Positions 1 through 6,345 of a stretch of 15,689 nucleotides of DNA are shown piece by piece. The notes under the pieces are model-generated. The model made no database searches. It worked only from the letters and a program-made list of their open reading frames with translations, and had not been told where the DNA came from. How positions within the stretch are numbered: position 1 is the stretch's first letter; each line of letters starts with the position of its first letter. The stretch spans positions 1 through 15,689 of the forward strand of contig JAHFPO010000039.1 of the NCBI GenBank assembly GCA_023266695.1, in the 5' to 3' direction. Source of the DNA: Hyphomicrobiales bacterium. GTDB lineage: Bacteria > Pseudomonadota > Alphaproteobacteria > Rhizobiales > Xanthobacteraceae. The position numbers were made by a program, and so were the translations under genes.

Positions 1-119
1 ACGTGTCGATGGAAGTGCAGCTGATCGTGCCGATCGCGATGGAGGAGAAGTTGCGCTTCGCCATCCGCGAGGGCGGAAGAACCGTCGGCGCCGGCGTGGT
101 CGCGAAGATCATCGAGTGA
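1..119 (+). CDS. tuf: Elongation factor Tu, C-terminal end (partial)
   Basis: Only the last 38 codons are in the window (reading frame from base 3, TGA at 117-119). The peptide contains MEVQLIVPIAMEEKLRFAIR and ends GRTVGAGVVAKIIE, the highly conserved end of the third beta-barrel domain of EF-Tu. EF-Tu is the cytosolic GTPase that brings aminoacyl-tRNA to the ribosomal A site. Domain III contacts the tRNA T-stem and EF-Ts. The GTPase domain lies upstream of the window. A tuf copy directly before rpsJ is the usual arrangement in proteobacteria, where the str operon (rpsL-rpsG-fusA-tuf) precedes the S10 operon. The 55-base gap to rpsJ has no T-run terminator, so read-through into rpsJ is likely (inference). 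Confidence 0.97.
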   Translation, partial: VSMEVQLIVPIAMEEKLRFAIREGGRTVGAGVVAKIIE

Positions 120-131
120 GGAATTTCGCCG

Positions 132-149
132 CTCCCCGCCGGCGGGGAG
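132..149. repeat. Perfect 18-bp palindrome between tuf and rpsJ
   Basis: CTCCCCGCC (132-140) is followed directly by its reverse complement GGCGGGGAG (141-149). As RNA it would fold as a 7-bp stem with a CCGG tetraloop. No T-run follows, so it is not a standard intrinsic terminator. It sits 12 bases after the tuf stop and 25 bases before the rpsJ start. It could be an mRNA-processing or stability element between the str and S10 transcripts, or the core of a dispersed intergenic repeat; the sequence does not decide between these. Confidence 0.6.
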
Positions 150-174
150 AGGAAGAAGGAAACGAGAGCAGAAG

Positions 175-483
175 ATGAACGGCCAGAACATCCGCATCCG
201 CCTGAAGGCGTTCGACCATCGCATCCTCGATGCCTCCACCAAGGAGATCGTGGCGACGGCCAAACGCACCGGCGCGCAAGTGCGCGGACCCATTCCGCTG
301 CCGACGCGGATCGAGAAATTTACGGTCAACCGTAGCCCGCACATCGACAAGAAGAGCCGCGAGCAATTCGAGATGCGCACGCACAAGCGGCTCTTGGACA
401 TCGTCGACCCGACTCCGCAGACGGTCGATGCGCTGATGAAGCTCGATCTCGCCGCCGGCGTCGATGTCGAGATCAAGCTCTGA
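175..483 (+). CDS. rpsJ: 30S ribosomal protein S10 (NusE)
   Basis: 102 residues, the standard S10 length. The start MNGQNIRIRLKAFDH is typical of alphaproteobacterial S10, and the protruding-loop sequence GPIPLPTRIEKFTVNRSPH (about residues 38-56) is the family hallmark. S10 belongs to the head of the 30S subunit. As NusE it also joins NusB and NusG in antitermination and transcription–translation coupling. It is the first gene of the S10 block, 55 bases after tuf and 26 bases before rplC. The ATG at 175 is the only sensible start; purine-rich sequence lies upstream but the Shine-Dalgarno match is not sharp. In E. coli this operon is repressed by L4 through an rpsJ leader; I see no clear equivalent in the short tuf–rpsJ gap. 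Confidence 0.98.
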   Translation: MNGQNIRIRLKAFDHRILDASTKEIVATAKRTGAQVRGPIPLPTRIEKFTVNRSPHIDKKSREQFEMRTHKRLLDIVDPTPQTVDALMKLDLAAGVDVEIKL

Positions 484-509
484 GGCAGGGAAGAGGACAG
501 GGACGAAAA

Positions 510-1352
510 ATGCGTTCCGGCGTGATCGCCCAGAAGCTCGGCATGACCCGCATCTTCACGGATGCGGGCGAGCACGTGTCCGTCACCGTGCTCCAGATCG
601 ATCGTTGCCAGGTGATCGCCCATCGCACCGCCGAGAAGAACGGCTATGTCGCGCTTCAGCTCGGCGCCGGTGCGCGCAAGGTCAAGAACGTGTCGAAGCC
701 CATGCGCGGCCATTTCGCCGCCGCCAAGGTCGAGCCCAAGATGAAGGTCGTGGAGTTCCGCGTTTCCGCCGACGCGCTCATCCCGGTGGGCGCCGAGCTC
801 ACCGCCGATCATTTCGTGGTCGGACAATTCGTCGACGTCACCGGCACCTCGATCGGCAAGGGCTTCGCCGGCGGCATGAAGCGATGGAATTTCGGCGGTC
901 TGCGCGCCTCGCACGGGGTGTCGGTCTCGCATCGTTCGATCGGTTCGACCGGCGGCCGCCAGGATCCCGGCAAGACCTTCAAGAACAAGGGCATGCCGGG
1001 CCATATGGGCGACGTCACCGTGACCACGCAGAATCTGAAAGTGGTGCGCACCGATCCCGCCCGCGGCCTTCTCCTGGTCGAGGGCGCGGTGCCGGGCGCC
1101 AAGGGCGGCTGGATCAGGGTACGCGACGCGGTGAAGCGGCCGTTGCCGAAGGAAGCGCCGAAGCCGGGCGCCTTTCGCGAGCCGGGCGCGGCGCCGGTCG
1201 AGACCAAGCCCGCTCCGGCGCCTGAAGAAAGACCCAAGCCGAAAGCCGAAGCCAAGCCCGCGCCCAAGGCCGAGGCGAAGCCCGAGGCGAAGGCCAAGGC
1301 GCCGGCCGCGCCGAAGGGCAAGTCCAAACCGAAGAGCGGGGGGAAGAAGTGA
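510..1352 (+). CDS. rplC: 50S ribosomal protein L3 with long Lys/Ala/Pro C-terminal tail
   Basis: 280 residues, against about 205-245 for most bacterial L3. The core (residues 1 to about 212) begins MRSGVIAQKLGMTRIF and carries the loop that reaches towards the peptidyl-transferase centre, including GSTGGRQDPGKTFKNKGMPG. Gln151 aligns with the glutamine that PrmB methylates in E. coli L3 (family knowledge). L3 binds near the 3' end of 23S rRNA and starts 50S assembly. Residues 213-280 form a low-complexity tail of Lys, Ala, Pro and Glu with repeated KAEAKP/PKAEAKPEAKAK units, probably disordered and on the subunit surface. The stop TGA shares its last base with the rplD ATG (TGATG), which predicts translational coupling. 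Confidence 0.98.
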   Translation: MRSGVIAQKLGMTRIFTDAGEHVSVTVLQIDRCQVIAHRTAEKNGYVALQLGAGARKVKNVSKPMRGHFAAAKVEPKMKVVEFRVSADALIPVGAELTADHFVVGQFVDVTGTSIGKGFAGGMKRWNFGGLRASHGVSVSHRSIGSTGGRQDPGKTFKNKGMPGHMGDVTVTTQNLKVVRTDPARGLLLVEGAVPGAKGGWIRVRDAVKRPLPKEAPKPGAFREPGAAPVETKPAPAPEERPKPKAEAKPAPKAEAKPEAKAKAPAAPKGKSKPKSGGKK

Positions 1353-1972
1353 TGGAAATCCCCGTGCACTCGCTCGACGGCAAGAAGGCGGGATCGGTCA
1401 AGTTGCCGGACGCGATCTTCGGCCTCGAGCCGCGCCCCGATCTCCTCCACCGCTGCGTCAACTGGCAGCTCGCCAAGCGCCAGGCCGGCACCCACAAGGT
1501 GAAGAACCGCGCCGAGATCTGGCGCACCGGCAAGAAGATGTATGCGCAGAAGGGCACCGGCGGCGCCCGCCACAGCTCGGCGCGCGCGAATCTGTTCCGC
1601 GGCGGCGGCCGTTCCTTCGGACCGCAAGTGCGCAGCCACGCGACCGATCTGACCAAACAGATGCGCGCGCTCGCGCTCAAGCATGCGCTCTCGGCCAAGG
1701 CCAAGAGCTCCGATCTCATCGTGCTCGCGGACGCGAAGCTGGGCGAGCCCAAGACCAGGACCCTCGCCAAGAATTTCGAGAAGCTCGGCCTCCAGAGCGC
1801 GCTCATCATCGACGGCGCCGAGATCGAGAAGAATTTCGGGCTCGCCGCCCGCAACCTGCCGGGGATCGACGTGCTGCCGGTCGCCGGCATCAATGTCTAT
1901 GACATCTTGCGGCGCACCAAGCTGGTGCTGACCAAGGCCGCGCTCGATGCGTTGGAGGCGCGATTGAAATGA
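1352..1972 (+). CDS. rplD: 50S ribosomal protein L4
   Basis: 206 residues, normal for L4. It contains the conserved extended loop around WRTGKKMYAQKGTGGARHSS and the RSFGPQVRSH region, which lines the polypeptide exit tunnel. The downstream globular domain ends near KLVLTKAALDALEARL. L4 binds 23S rRNA domain I. In gamma-proteobacteria it represses its own operon; whether that holds here is unknown. I choose the ATG at 1352 (product MEIPVHSLDG) over the in-frame GTG at 1349, because family members start with a single Met before the E-I/L motif and the TGATG junction with rplC is classic coupling. A purine-rich GGGGGGAAGAAG precedes it. The stop overlaps the rplW start as ATGA. Confidence 0.97.
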   Translation: MEIPVHSLDGKKAGSVKLPDAIFGLEPRPDLLHRCVNWQLAKRQAGTHKVKNRAEIWRTGKKMYAQKGTGGARHSSARANLFRGGGRSFGPQVRSHATDLTKQMRALALKHALSAKAKSSDLIVLADAKLGEPKTRTLAKNFEKLGLQSALIIDGAEIEKNFGLAARNLPGIDVLPVAGINVYDILRRTKLVLTKAALDALEARLK

Positions 1973-2349
1973 GCAAGACCGCAGCCAAGGGCGCCAAGGC
2001 CGCGAAGCCCGCCAAGGCCAAGCCTACCCAGGCCAAGCCCGTCCAGGACTCGGGTCCGCAAGACCCGCGCCACTACGATGTGATCGTCGCGCCGGTGGTG
2101 ACCGAAAAGGCGACCCGTGCGTCGGAGCACAATCAAGTGGTGTTCCGCGTCGCGCTCTCCGCCACCAAGCCGGAGATCAAGGAGGCGGTGGAGAAGCTCT
2201 TCAAGGTCAAGGTCAAAGGCGTCAACACCTTGATCAAAAAGGGTAAAACCAAGCGTTTCCGCGGCGTGCGCGGCTTCCAGGGCGATTTCAAGAAAGCGGT
2301 GGTGACCCTCGAAGAGGGCCATTCCATCGACATCACCACCGGGCTCTGA
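1969..2349 (+). CDS. rplW: 50S ribosomal protein L23 with basic N-terminal extension
   Basis: 126 residues; ordinary bacterial L23 is about 95-100. The L23 core starts near residue 33 (DPRHYDVIVAPVVTEKA) and includes the extended loop with KKGKTKRFRGVRGF that enters the exit tunnel. L23 sits at the tunnel mouth and is the docking site for trigger factor and the signal recognition particle. Residues 1-32 are an added Lys/Ala/Pro-rich arm (MSKTAAKGAKAAKPAKAKPT onwards). The start is firm: the ATG overlaps the rplD stop as ATGA, and no other start codon lies before the core. The arm has the same composition as the L3 tail. L3 and L23 are both 50S surface proteins. Confidence 0.96.
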   Translation: MSKTAAKGAKAAKPAKAKPTQAKPVQDSGPQDPRHYDVIVAPVVTEKATRASEHNQVVFRVALSATKPEIKEAVEKLFKVKVKGVNTLIKKGKTKRFRGVRGFQGDFKKAVVTLEEGHSIDITTGL

Positions 2350-2368
2350 GGCGGGACGGGAGAGAACC

Positions 2369-3208
2369 ATGGCGCTCAAGACCTACAAGCCGGCGACCCC
2401 AGGCCTGCGCCAGCTCGTGCTCGTCGACCGCGACGGGCTGTGGAAAGGCAAGCCGGTGAAATCCCTCACTGAGGGCAAGATCGGCACCGGCGCGCGCAAC
2501 AACAACGGCCGTATCACCGTGCGCTTCCGTGGCGGCGGCCACAAGCGTGCGCTCCGCCTCGTCGATTTCAAGCGCGTGAAGCGCGACCAGCCGGCGAAGG
2601 TCGAGCGTCTCGAATACGACCCGAACCGCACCGCGTTCCTGGCGCTGGTCAAATATTCCGACGGCGCGCTCTCCTATATCCTCGCGCCGCAACGCCTCGG
2701 GCCCGGCGACACCATCGTCGCCGGCGAGAACGTCGACGTGAAGCCGGGCAATGCCATGCCGCTCGAGAACATCCCGGTCGGCACCATCATCCACAACGTC
2801 GAGCTCAAGATCGGCAAGGGCGGGCAGCTCGCGCGCTCGGCCGGCACCTACGCGCAGATCGTCGGCCGCGACCGGGGCTATTGCATCCTGCGTTTGAACT
2901 CGGGCGAGCAGCGGCTGGTCAACGGACGCTGCTTCGCGACGGTCGGCGCCGTCTCCAATCCCGATCACATGAACATCTCGATCGGCAAGGCCGGGCGCAA
3001 TCGCTGGAAGGGTTTCCGCCCGCACAACCGCGGCACCTCGATGAATCCGGTCGACCATCCGCACGGCGGCGGCGAGGGCCGCACCTCGGGCGGACGCCAT
3101 CCGGTGACGCCGTGGGGCTTCCCCACCAAGGGCAAGAAGACGCGCAAGAACAAGCGCACGCAACGGTTCGTCGTTTCCAGCCGCCACGCGCGGAAGAAAC
3201 AGAGTTGA
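2369..3208 (+). CDS. rplB: 50S ribosomal protein L2
   Basis: 279 residues, normal length. It begins MALKTYKPATPGLRQLV. The C-terminal part holds the near-invariant MNPVDHPHGGGEGR stretch (from residue 225). His230 in it corresponds to the E. coli L2 histidine (229) needed for full peptidyl-transferase activity. The OB-fold and SH3-like domains bind 23S rRNA domain IV, and L2 is important for joining the subunits. The start has a good purine-rich site (GGGACGGGAGAG) just upstream and lies 19 bases after rplW. Nothing is unusual in it. Confidence 0.98.
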   Translation: MALKTYKPATPGLRQLVLVDRDGLWKGKPVKSLTEGKIGTGARNNNGRITVRFRGGGHKRALRLVDFKRVKRDQPAKVERLEYDPNRTAFLALVKYSDGALSYILAPQRLGPGDTIVAGENVDVKPGNAMPLENIPVGTIIHNVELKIGKGGQLARSAGTYAQIVGRDRGYCILRLNSGEQRLVNGRCFATVGAVSNPDHMNISIGKAGRNRWKGFRPHNRGTSMNPVDHPHGGGEGRTSGGRHPVTPWGFPTKGKKTRKNKRTQRFVVSSRHARKKQS

Positions 3209-3225
3209 GCGAGGAGTTCTGAGAC

Positions 3226-3585
3226 ATGGCGCGTTCGGTTTGGAAGGGTCCGTTCGTCGACGGCTATCTCCTCAAGAAGGTGGATGCCGCGCGCGCCTCC
3301 GGCCGCTCGGAGGTGATCAAGATCTGGAGCCGGCGCTCGACCATCCTGCCGCAGTTCGTCGGCATCACCTTCGGCGTCTACAACGGGACCAAGCACATCC
3401 CGGTGCATGTGACCGAGGAAATGGTCGGCCACAAGTTCGGCGAGTTCTCGCCGACCCGCTCCTTCCATGGCCATTCCGGCATCCGCACCGCCAAGCAGCG
3501 GGCCGAGGCGGAGTCCGCGGGGGGGGCACCCGGCGCCCCCGGTGCCGCCCCCGCCGCCGCACCCGCGGCCGGCAAGAAGAGCTGA
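3226..3585 (+). CDS. rpsS: 30S ribosomal protein S19 with Ala/Pro/Gly C-terminal tail
   Basis: 119 residues against about 92 for the family. The core, MARSVWKGPFVDGYLLKKV to about residue 90, contains RRSTILPQFVG, NGTKHIPV and GHKFGEFSPTRSF, all standard for S19. S19 forms a complex with S13 in the 30S head near the A-site tRNA. Instead of the usual short basic end, residues 91-119 form an Ala/Gly/Pro-rich tail ending GKKS. The tail is encoded by very GC-rich sequence with a run of eight G (3519-3526). A -1 slip on this run would enter a frame that is open all the way through rplV (see findings). The start follows a GAGGAG-type site 17 bases after rplB. Confidence 0.97.
   Translation: MARSVWKGPFVDGYLLKKVDAARASGRSEVIKIWSRRSTILPQFVGITFGVYNGTKHIPVHVTEEMVGHKFGEFSPTRSFHGHSGIRTAKQRAEAESAGGAPGAPGAAPAAAPAAGKKS
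3519..3546 (+). other. G8 slippery run with overlapping hairpin in rpsS
   Basis: Eight consecutive G (3519-3526) lie on zero-frame codons GGG GGG, so G-GGG-GGG is a formally perfect X-XXY-YYZ slip site. GGCACC (3525-3530) and GGTGCC (3541-3546) are exact inverted repeats with a 10-base loop, and the flanking G and C runs could lengthen the stem. After a -1 shift the frame has no stop before the end of rplV. The features are seen directly. Use as a programmed frameshift is inference and may simply reflect Gly/Ala/Pro codons in a GC-rich genome. Confidence 0.35.
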
Positions 3586-3596
3586 GAGAGAACGCG

Positions 3597-3977
3597 ATGG
3601 GCAAGCCGGCACGGGCACGAGTGCTCAAGGATACCGAGGCCAAGGCGGTCGCACGCATGCTGCGCGTGTCGCCCCAGAAGCTCGGCCTCCTCGCCACGCT
3701 CATCCGCGGCAAGAAGGTGGCGTCCGCGCTCGCCGATCTGCAGTTCTCGAAGAAGCGCATCGCCAAGGACGTGAGGAAGTGCCTGGAATCCGCGATCGCC
3801 AATGCCGAGAACAATCACGACCTTGATGTCGACGATCTCTTGGTCGCCGAGGCCTATGTCGGCAAGGCCCTGGTGATCAAGCGCTTCAATCCGCGCGGAC
3901 GCGGCCGTGTCGCGCAGATCATGAGACCATTTTCGAACCTCACCATCGTGGTGCGTGAGGTGGAGGGGAAAGCCTGA
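3597..3977 (+). CDS. rplV: 50S ribosomal protein L22
   Basis: 126 residues, usual for alphaproteobacteria. The product starts MGKPARARVLKDTEAKAVAR, contains RVSPQKLGLLATLIRGKKV, and ends in the beta-hairpin region (FNPRGRGRVAQIMRPFSNLTIVV), whose loop lines the exit tunnel next to L4. L22 contacts all six domains of 23S rRNA. Mutations in this hairpin are known to give macrolide resistance in other bacteria; no such change can be judged here. I choose the ATG at 3597, 12 bases after the rpsS stop, although the same frame stays open upstream to 3240 across rpsS. GAGAGA upstream serves as ribosome binding site. The stop overlaps the rpsC start (TGATG). Confidence 0.97.
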   Translation: MGKPARARVLKDTEAKAVARMLRVSPQKLGLLATLIRGKKVASALADLQFSKKRIAKDVRKCLESAIANAENNHDLDVDDLLVAEAYVGKALVIKRFNPRGRGRVAQIMRPFSNLTIVVREVEGKA

Positions 3978-4681
3978 TGGGTCAGAAGGTCAATCCGGTC
4001 GGGCTCCGGCTCGGCATCAACCGTACCTGGGATTCGCGCTGGTTCGCCCGCAAGGGCGAATACTCGCGCCTCCTGCATGAGGACATCAAAATCCGCGGCT
4101 GGCTGATGAAGCAGCTGAAGCAGGCGGCGGTGTCCAAGATCGTGATCGAACGGCCGCACAAGAAATGCCGGGTCACCATCCATTCGGCGCGGCCCGGAGT
4201 CGTCATCGGCAAGAAGGGGGCCGACATCGACAAGCTGCGCAAAGCCGTCGCCAAGATGACCGACAGCGAGGTCATCATCAACATCGTCGAGATCCGGAAG
4301 CCCGAGCTCGATTCCCATCTCGTCGCCGAATCGATCGGCCAGCAGCTCGAGCGCCGCGTCGCCTTCCGCCGCGCCATGAAGCGCGCGGTGCAATCGGCGA
4401 TGCGGCTGGGCGCCGGCGGCATCCGCATCAATTGTTCGGGCCGGCTCGGCGGCAACGAGATCGCGCGCATGGAATGGTACCGCGAGGGGCGCGTGCCGTT
4501 GCATACCTTGCGCGCCGACGTCGATTACGGCACTGCCACCGCCTTCACCACCTACGGCACCTGCGGGGTCAAGGTGTGGATCTTCAAGGGCGAGATCCTC
4601 GAGCACGACCCGATGGCGCAGGACAAGCGTCTGGCCGAGAGCGAAGCTTCCAGCGGCCGGCCGCGGCGCGACGCGGCCTGA
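3977..4681 (+). CDS. rpsC: 30S ribosomal protein S3
   Basis: 234 residues, normal. The start MGQKVNPVGLRLGINRTWDS is conserved. The KH type-II RNA-binding domain carries the GKKG signature at residues 78-81 (within PGVVIGKKGADIDKLR), and the C-terminal S3 domain runs to about residue 212. S3 is on the 30S head at the mRNA entry pore, where with S4 and S5 it contributes mRNA helicase activity. The last 20 or so residues (AESEASSGRPRRDAA) are a short divergent tail. It is coupled to rplV by a one-base overlap. A 25-base gap leads to rplP. Confidence 0.98.
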   Translation: MGQKVNPVGLRLGINRTWDSRWFARKGEYSRLLHEDIKIRGWLMKQLKQAAVSKIVIERPHKKCRVTIHSARPGVVIGKKGADIDKLRKAVAKMTDSEVIINIVEIRKPELDSHLVAESIGQQLERRVAFRRAMKRAVQSAMRLGAGGIRINCSGRLGGNEIARMEWYREGRVPLHTLRADVDYGTATAFTTYGTCGVKVWIFKGEILEHDPMAQDKRLAESEASSGRPRRDAA

Positions 4682-4706
4682 TCGGGAATCGAAACGAGAA
4701 CCAACC

Positions 4707-5117
4707 ATGCTGCAACCGAGCCGCTCCAAGTTCCGCAAGCAATTCAAGGGCCGCATCCGCGGGCGTGCGACCAGCGGGAACGATCTCGCCTTCGGCCAGT
4801 ACGGCTTGAAGGCAACCGAGCCCGAGCGCGTGACCGCGCGCCAGATCGAGGCGGCGCGACGCGCCATCACCCGCCACATGAAGCGTTCGGGGCGGGTGTG
4901 GGTGAACATCTTTCCCGACGTGCCGATCTCGAAGAAGCCGACCGAGGTGCGCATGGGCAAGGGCAAGGGCATGCCCGAATTCTGGGCGGCGCGGGTGAAG
5001 CCCGGGCGCATCATGTTCGAGGTCGACGGCGTCGACGAGGAAACCGCGCGCGAGGCGATGCGGCTGGCGGCGGCCAAGCTGCCGATCAAGACGCGCTTCG
5101 TCGCGCGCATCATCTGA
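4707..5117 (+). CDS. rplP: 50S ribosomal protein L16
   Basis: 136 residues, standard. It begins MLQPSRSKFRKQFKGR, typical of L16/L10e, and contains the conserved KPTEVRMGKGKGMPEFWAAR region. Arg82 aligns with the arginine hydroxylated by RoxA (YcfD) in E. coli; whether it is modified here is unknown. L16 sits near the A site and the central protuberance and helps position A-site tRNA. The ATG at 4707 has only a weak upstream purine site (ACGAGAAC). Confidence 0.98.
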   Translation: MLQPSRSKFRKQFKGRIRGRATSGNDLAFGQYGLKATEPERVTARQIEAARRAITRHMKRSGRVWVNIFPDVPISKKPTEVRMGKGKGMPEFWAARVKPGRIMFEVDGVDEETAREAMRLAAAKLPIKTRFVARII

Positions 5118-5131
5118 ATGGAGAGCGTGAG

Positions 5132-5341
5132 ATGAAGGCCGGGGATGTGCGCGCCATGACCGTCGATCAGCTCGACGACGAGGTGCTGAAGCTCAAGAAG
5201 GAGCAGTTCAACCTGCGCTTCCAGAAGGCGACGGGCCAGCTCGAGAATACCGCGCGCGTGCGCGCGGTACGCCGGGACATCGCGCGCATGCGGACCATCG
5301 CGCACCAGAAACGCGCCGCCGATGCGGCCAAGGGCAGGTGA
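5132..5341 (+). CDS. rpmC: 50S ribosomal protein L29
   Basis: 69 residues, normal for L29. The product starts MKAGDVRAMTVDQLDDEVLK and contains the KKEQFNLRFQKATGQLENT helical hairpin and the basic VRRDIARMRTI helix characteristic of the family. L29 lies next to L23 at the exit tunnel mouth. The start is set by the ATG at 5132, six bases after GGAGAG; the same frame is open far upstream, but this only overlaps rplP. The TGA stop is part of the rpsQ ribosome binding site. Bases 5248-5269 form a GC-rich near-palindrome inside the gene. Confidence 0.96.
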   Translation: MKAGDVRAMTVDQLDDEVLKLKKEQFNLRFQKATGQLENTARVRAVRRDIARMRTIAHQKRAADAAKGR

Positions 5342-5350
5342 GGTAGCTCC

Positions 5351-5599
5351 ATGCCGAAGCGCGTGCTCACGGGCGTCGTCGTCAGCGACAAGCAGGACAA
5401 GACGGTGGTGGTGCGGGTCGAGCGCCGCTACACCCATCCGCTGTTGAAGAAGACGGTGCGGCGTTCGAAGAAATTTCACGCCCACGACGAATCGAACGCC
5501 TGCAAGGTCGGCGATCAGGTGCGGATCGAGGAACACAAGCCGATCTCGAAGCTGAAGCGCTGGATCGTGATCGAGGGCGGCAAGAAAGCCGGGAAGTGA
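5351..5599 (+). CDS. rpsQ: 30S ribosomal protein S17
   Basis: 82 residues, typical. The S17 OB-fold begins MPKRVLTGVVVSDKQDKTVV and includes RRYTHPLLKKTVRRSKKFHAHDE, the strand/loop region that binds 16S rRNA helices 7, 11 and 21. It is one of the primary 16S-binding proteins early in 30S assembly. A GAGGT site at 5340-5344 overlaps the rpmC stop, at ideal spacing to the ATG. The C-terminus ends GGKKAGK. The following 59-base gap to rplN is longer than its neighbours and holds a palindrome. Confidence 0.97.
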   Translation: MPKRVLTGVVVSDKQDKTVVVRVERRYTHPLLKKTVRRSKKFHAHDESNACKVGDQVRIEEHKPISKLKRWIVIEGGKKAGK

Positions 5600-5620
5600 C
5601 CCGGCGGTTGAAGTGGAAAA

Positions 5621-5636
5621 CGCCGGCGCGCCGGCG
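5621..5636. repeat. Perfect 16-bp palindrome between rpsQ and rplN
   Basis: CGCCGGCGCGCCGGCG is its own reverse complement. As RNA it could make a short, very GC-rich hairpin in the middle of the rpsQ–rplN gap. In E. coli the S10/spc operon boundary falls at this junction (after rpsQ, before rplN), so a processing or attenuation role is possible. There is no T-run for an intrinsic terminator, and I see no clear promoter in the 59 bases. Confidence 0.5.
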
Positions 5637-5658
5637 GCAGAATGGAAGGTAATGCGTC

Positions 5659-6027
5659 ATGATTCAGATGCAGACCAATCTCGACGTGGCGGACAATTCC
5701 GGCGCGCGCCGCGTCATGTGCATCAAGGTGCTCGGCGGCTCGAAGCGCAAATACGCCACCGTCGGCGACGTCATCGTCGTCTCGGTGAAGGAGGCGATCC
5801 CGCGCGGACGCGTGAAGAAGGGCGAAGTGCTGAAGGCGGTGGTAGTGCGCATCGCCAAGGACATCCGCCGCCCCGATGGCTCGATCATCCGCTTCGACCG
5901 CAACGCGGCGGTGCTGATCAGCGCCCAGAACGAGCCGATCGGCACCCGCATTTTCGGCCCGGTTCCGCGCGAGCTGCGCGCCAAGAACCATATGAAGATC
6001 ATGTCGCTCGCCCCGGAGGTGCTCTAG
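5659..6027 (+). CDS. rplN: 50S ribosomal protein L14
   Basis: 122 residues, exactly the usual length. It starts MIQMQTNLDVADNSGARRVM and contains the L14 signature around IRFDRNAAVLI and the conserved end REL RAKNHMKIMSLAPEVL. L14 lies on the subunit interface, forms bridge B8 with 16S rRNA helix 14, and is the binding site for the silencing factor RsfS. It is the first gene of the classical spc block. A GGAAGG site precedes the ATG. It ends in TAG immediately before the rplX ATG (zero-base gap), with the rplX ribosome binding site inside its last codons. Confidence 0.98.
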   Translation: MIQMQTNLDVADNSGARRVMCIKVLGGSKRKYATVGDVIVVSVKEAIPRGRVKKGEVLKAVVVRIAKDIRRPDGSIIRFDRNAAVLISAQNEPIGTRIFGPVPRELRAKNHMKIMSLAPEVL

Positions 6028-6345
6028 ATGGCCGCCAAGATCCGCAAGGGCGACAAGGTGGTGGTGCTCACCGGCCGCGACAAGGGTCGCACCGGCGAGG
6101 TGATCGAGGTGCGCCCGCGCGAGAGCCGCGCGCTGGTGCGCGGCGTCAACATGGTCCGCCGCCACCAGCGCCAGACTGCGCGCGAGCAGGGCGGCATCAT
6201 CGCCAAGGAATCGACGGTGCACCTTTCCAATCTCGCGATCTCCGATCCCAAGGACGGCAAGCCGACCCGGGTCGGATTCAAGCTGTTGAAGGACGGGCGC
6301 AAGGTGAGGATCGCGCGCCGCTCGGGAGAGCAGATCGATGGCTGA
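6028..6345 (+). CDS. rplX: 50S ribosomal protein L24
   Basis: 105 residues, normal. The N-terminal KOW motif is clear (KIRKGDKVVVLTGRDKGRTG, residues 4-23). The C-terminal part ends RKVRIARRSGEQIDG. L24 is one of the two assembly initiator proteins of the 50S subunit, binding near the 5' end of 23S rRNA by the tunnel exit. The ATG directly abuts the rplN TAG, with GGAGG at 6015-6019. The end overlaps rplE by eight bases, so the pair is probably translationally coupled. Confidence 0.97.
   Translation: MAAKIRKGDKVVVLTGRDKGRTGEVIEVRPRESRALVRGVNMVRRHQRQTAREQGGIIAKESTVHLSNLAISDPKDGKPTRVGFKLLKDGRKVRIARRSGEQIDG

Noticed and set aside
1349..1351. GTG at 1349 as rplD start
   Set aside because: Would give Met-Met-Glu; the ATG at 1352 forms the standard TGATG coupling junction.
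3240..3596. In-frame upstream extension of rplV across rpsS as a native long L22
   Set aside because: The L22 family starts at the ATG at 3597; the upstream frame is only the +2 reading of rpsS. It is kept in the findings solely as a possible frameshift product.
3854..5536. 560-codon open frame on the - strand across rplV, rpsC, rplP, rpmC and rpsQ
   Set aside because: It lies antisense to five well-identified ribosomal genes; long antisense frames are expected from high-GC third positions, and the product matches no family I know.
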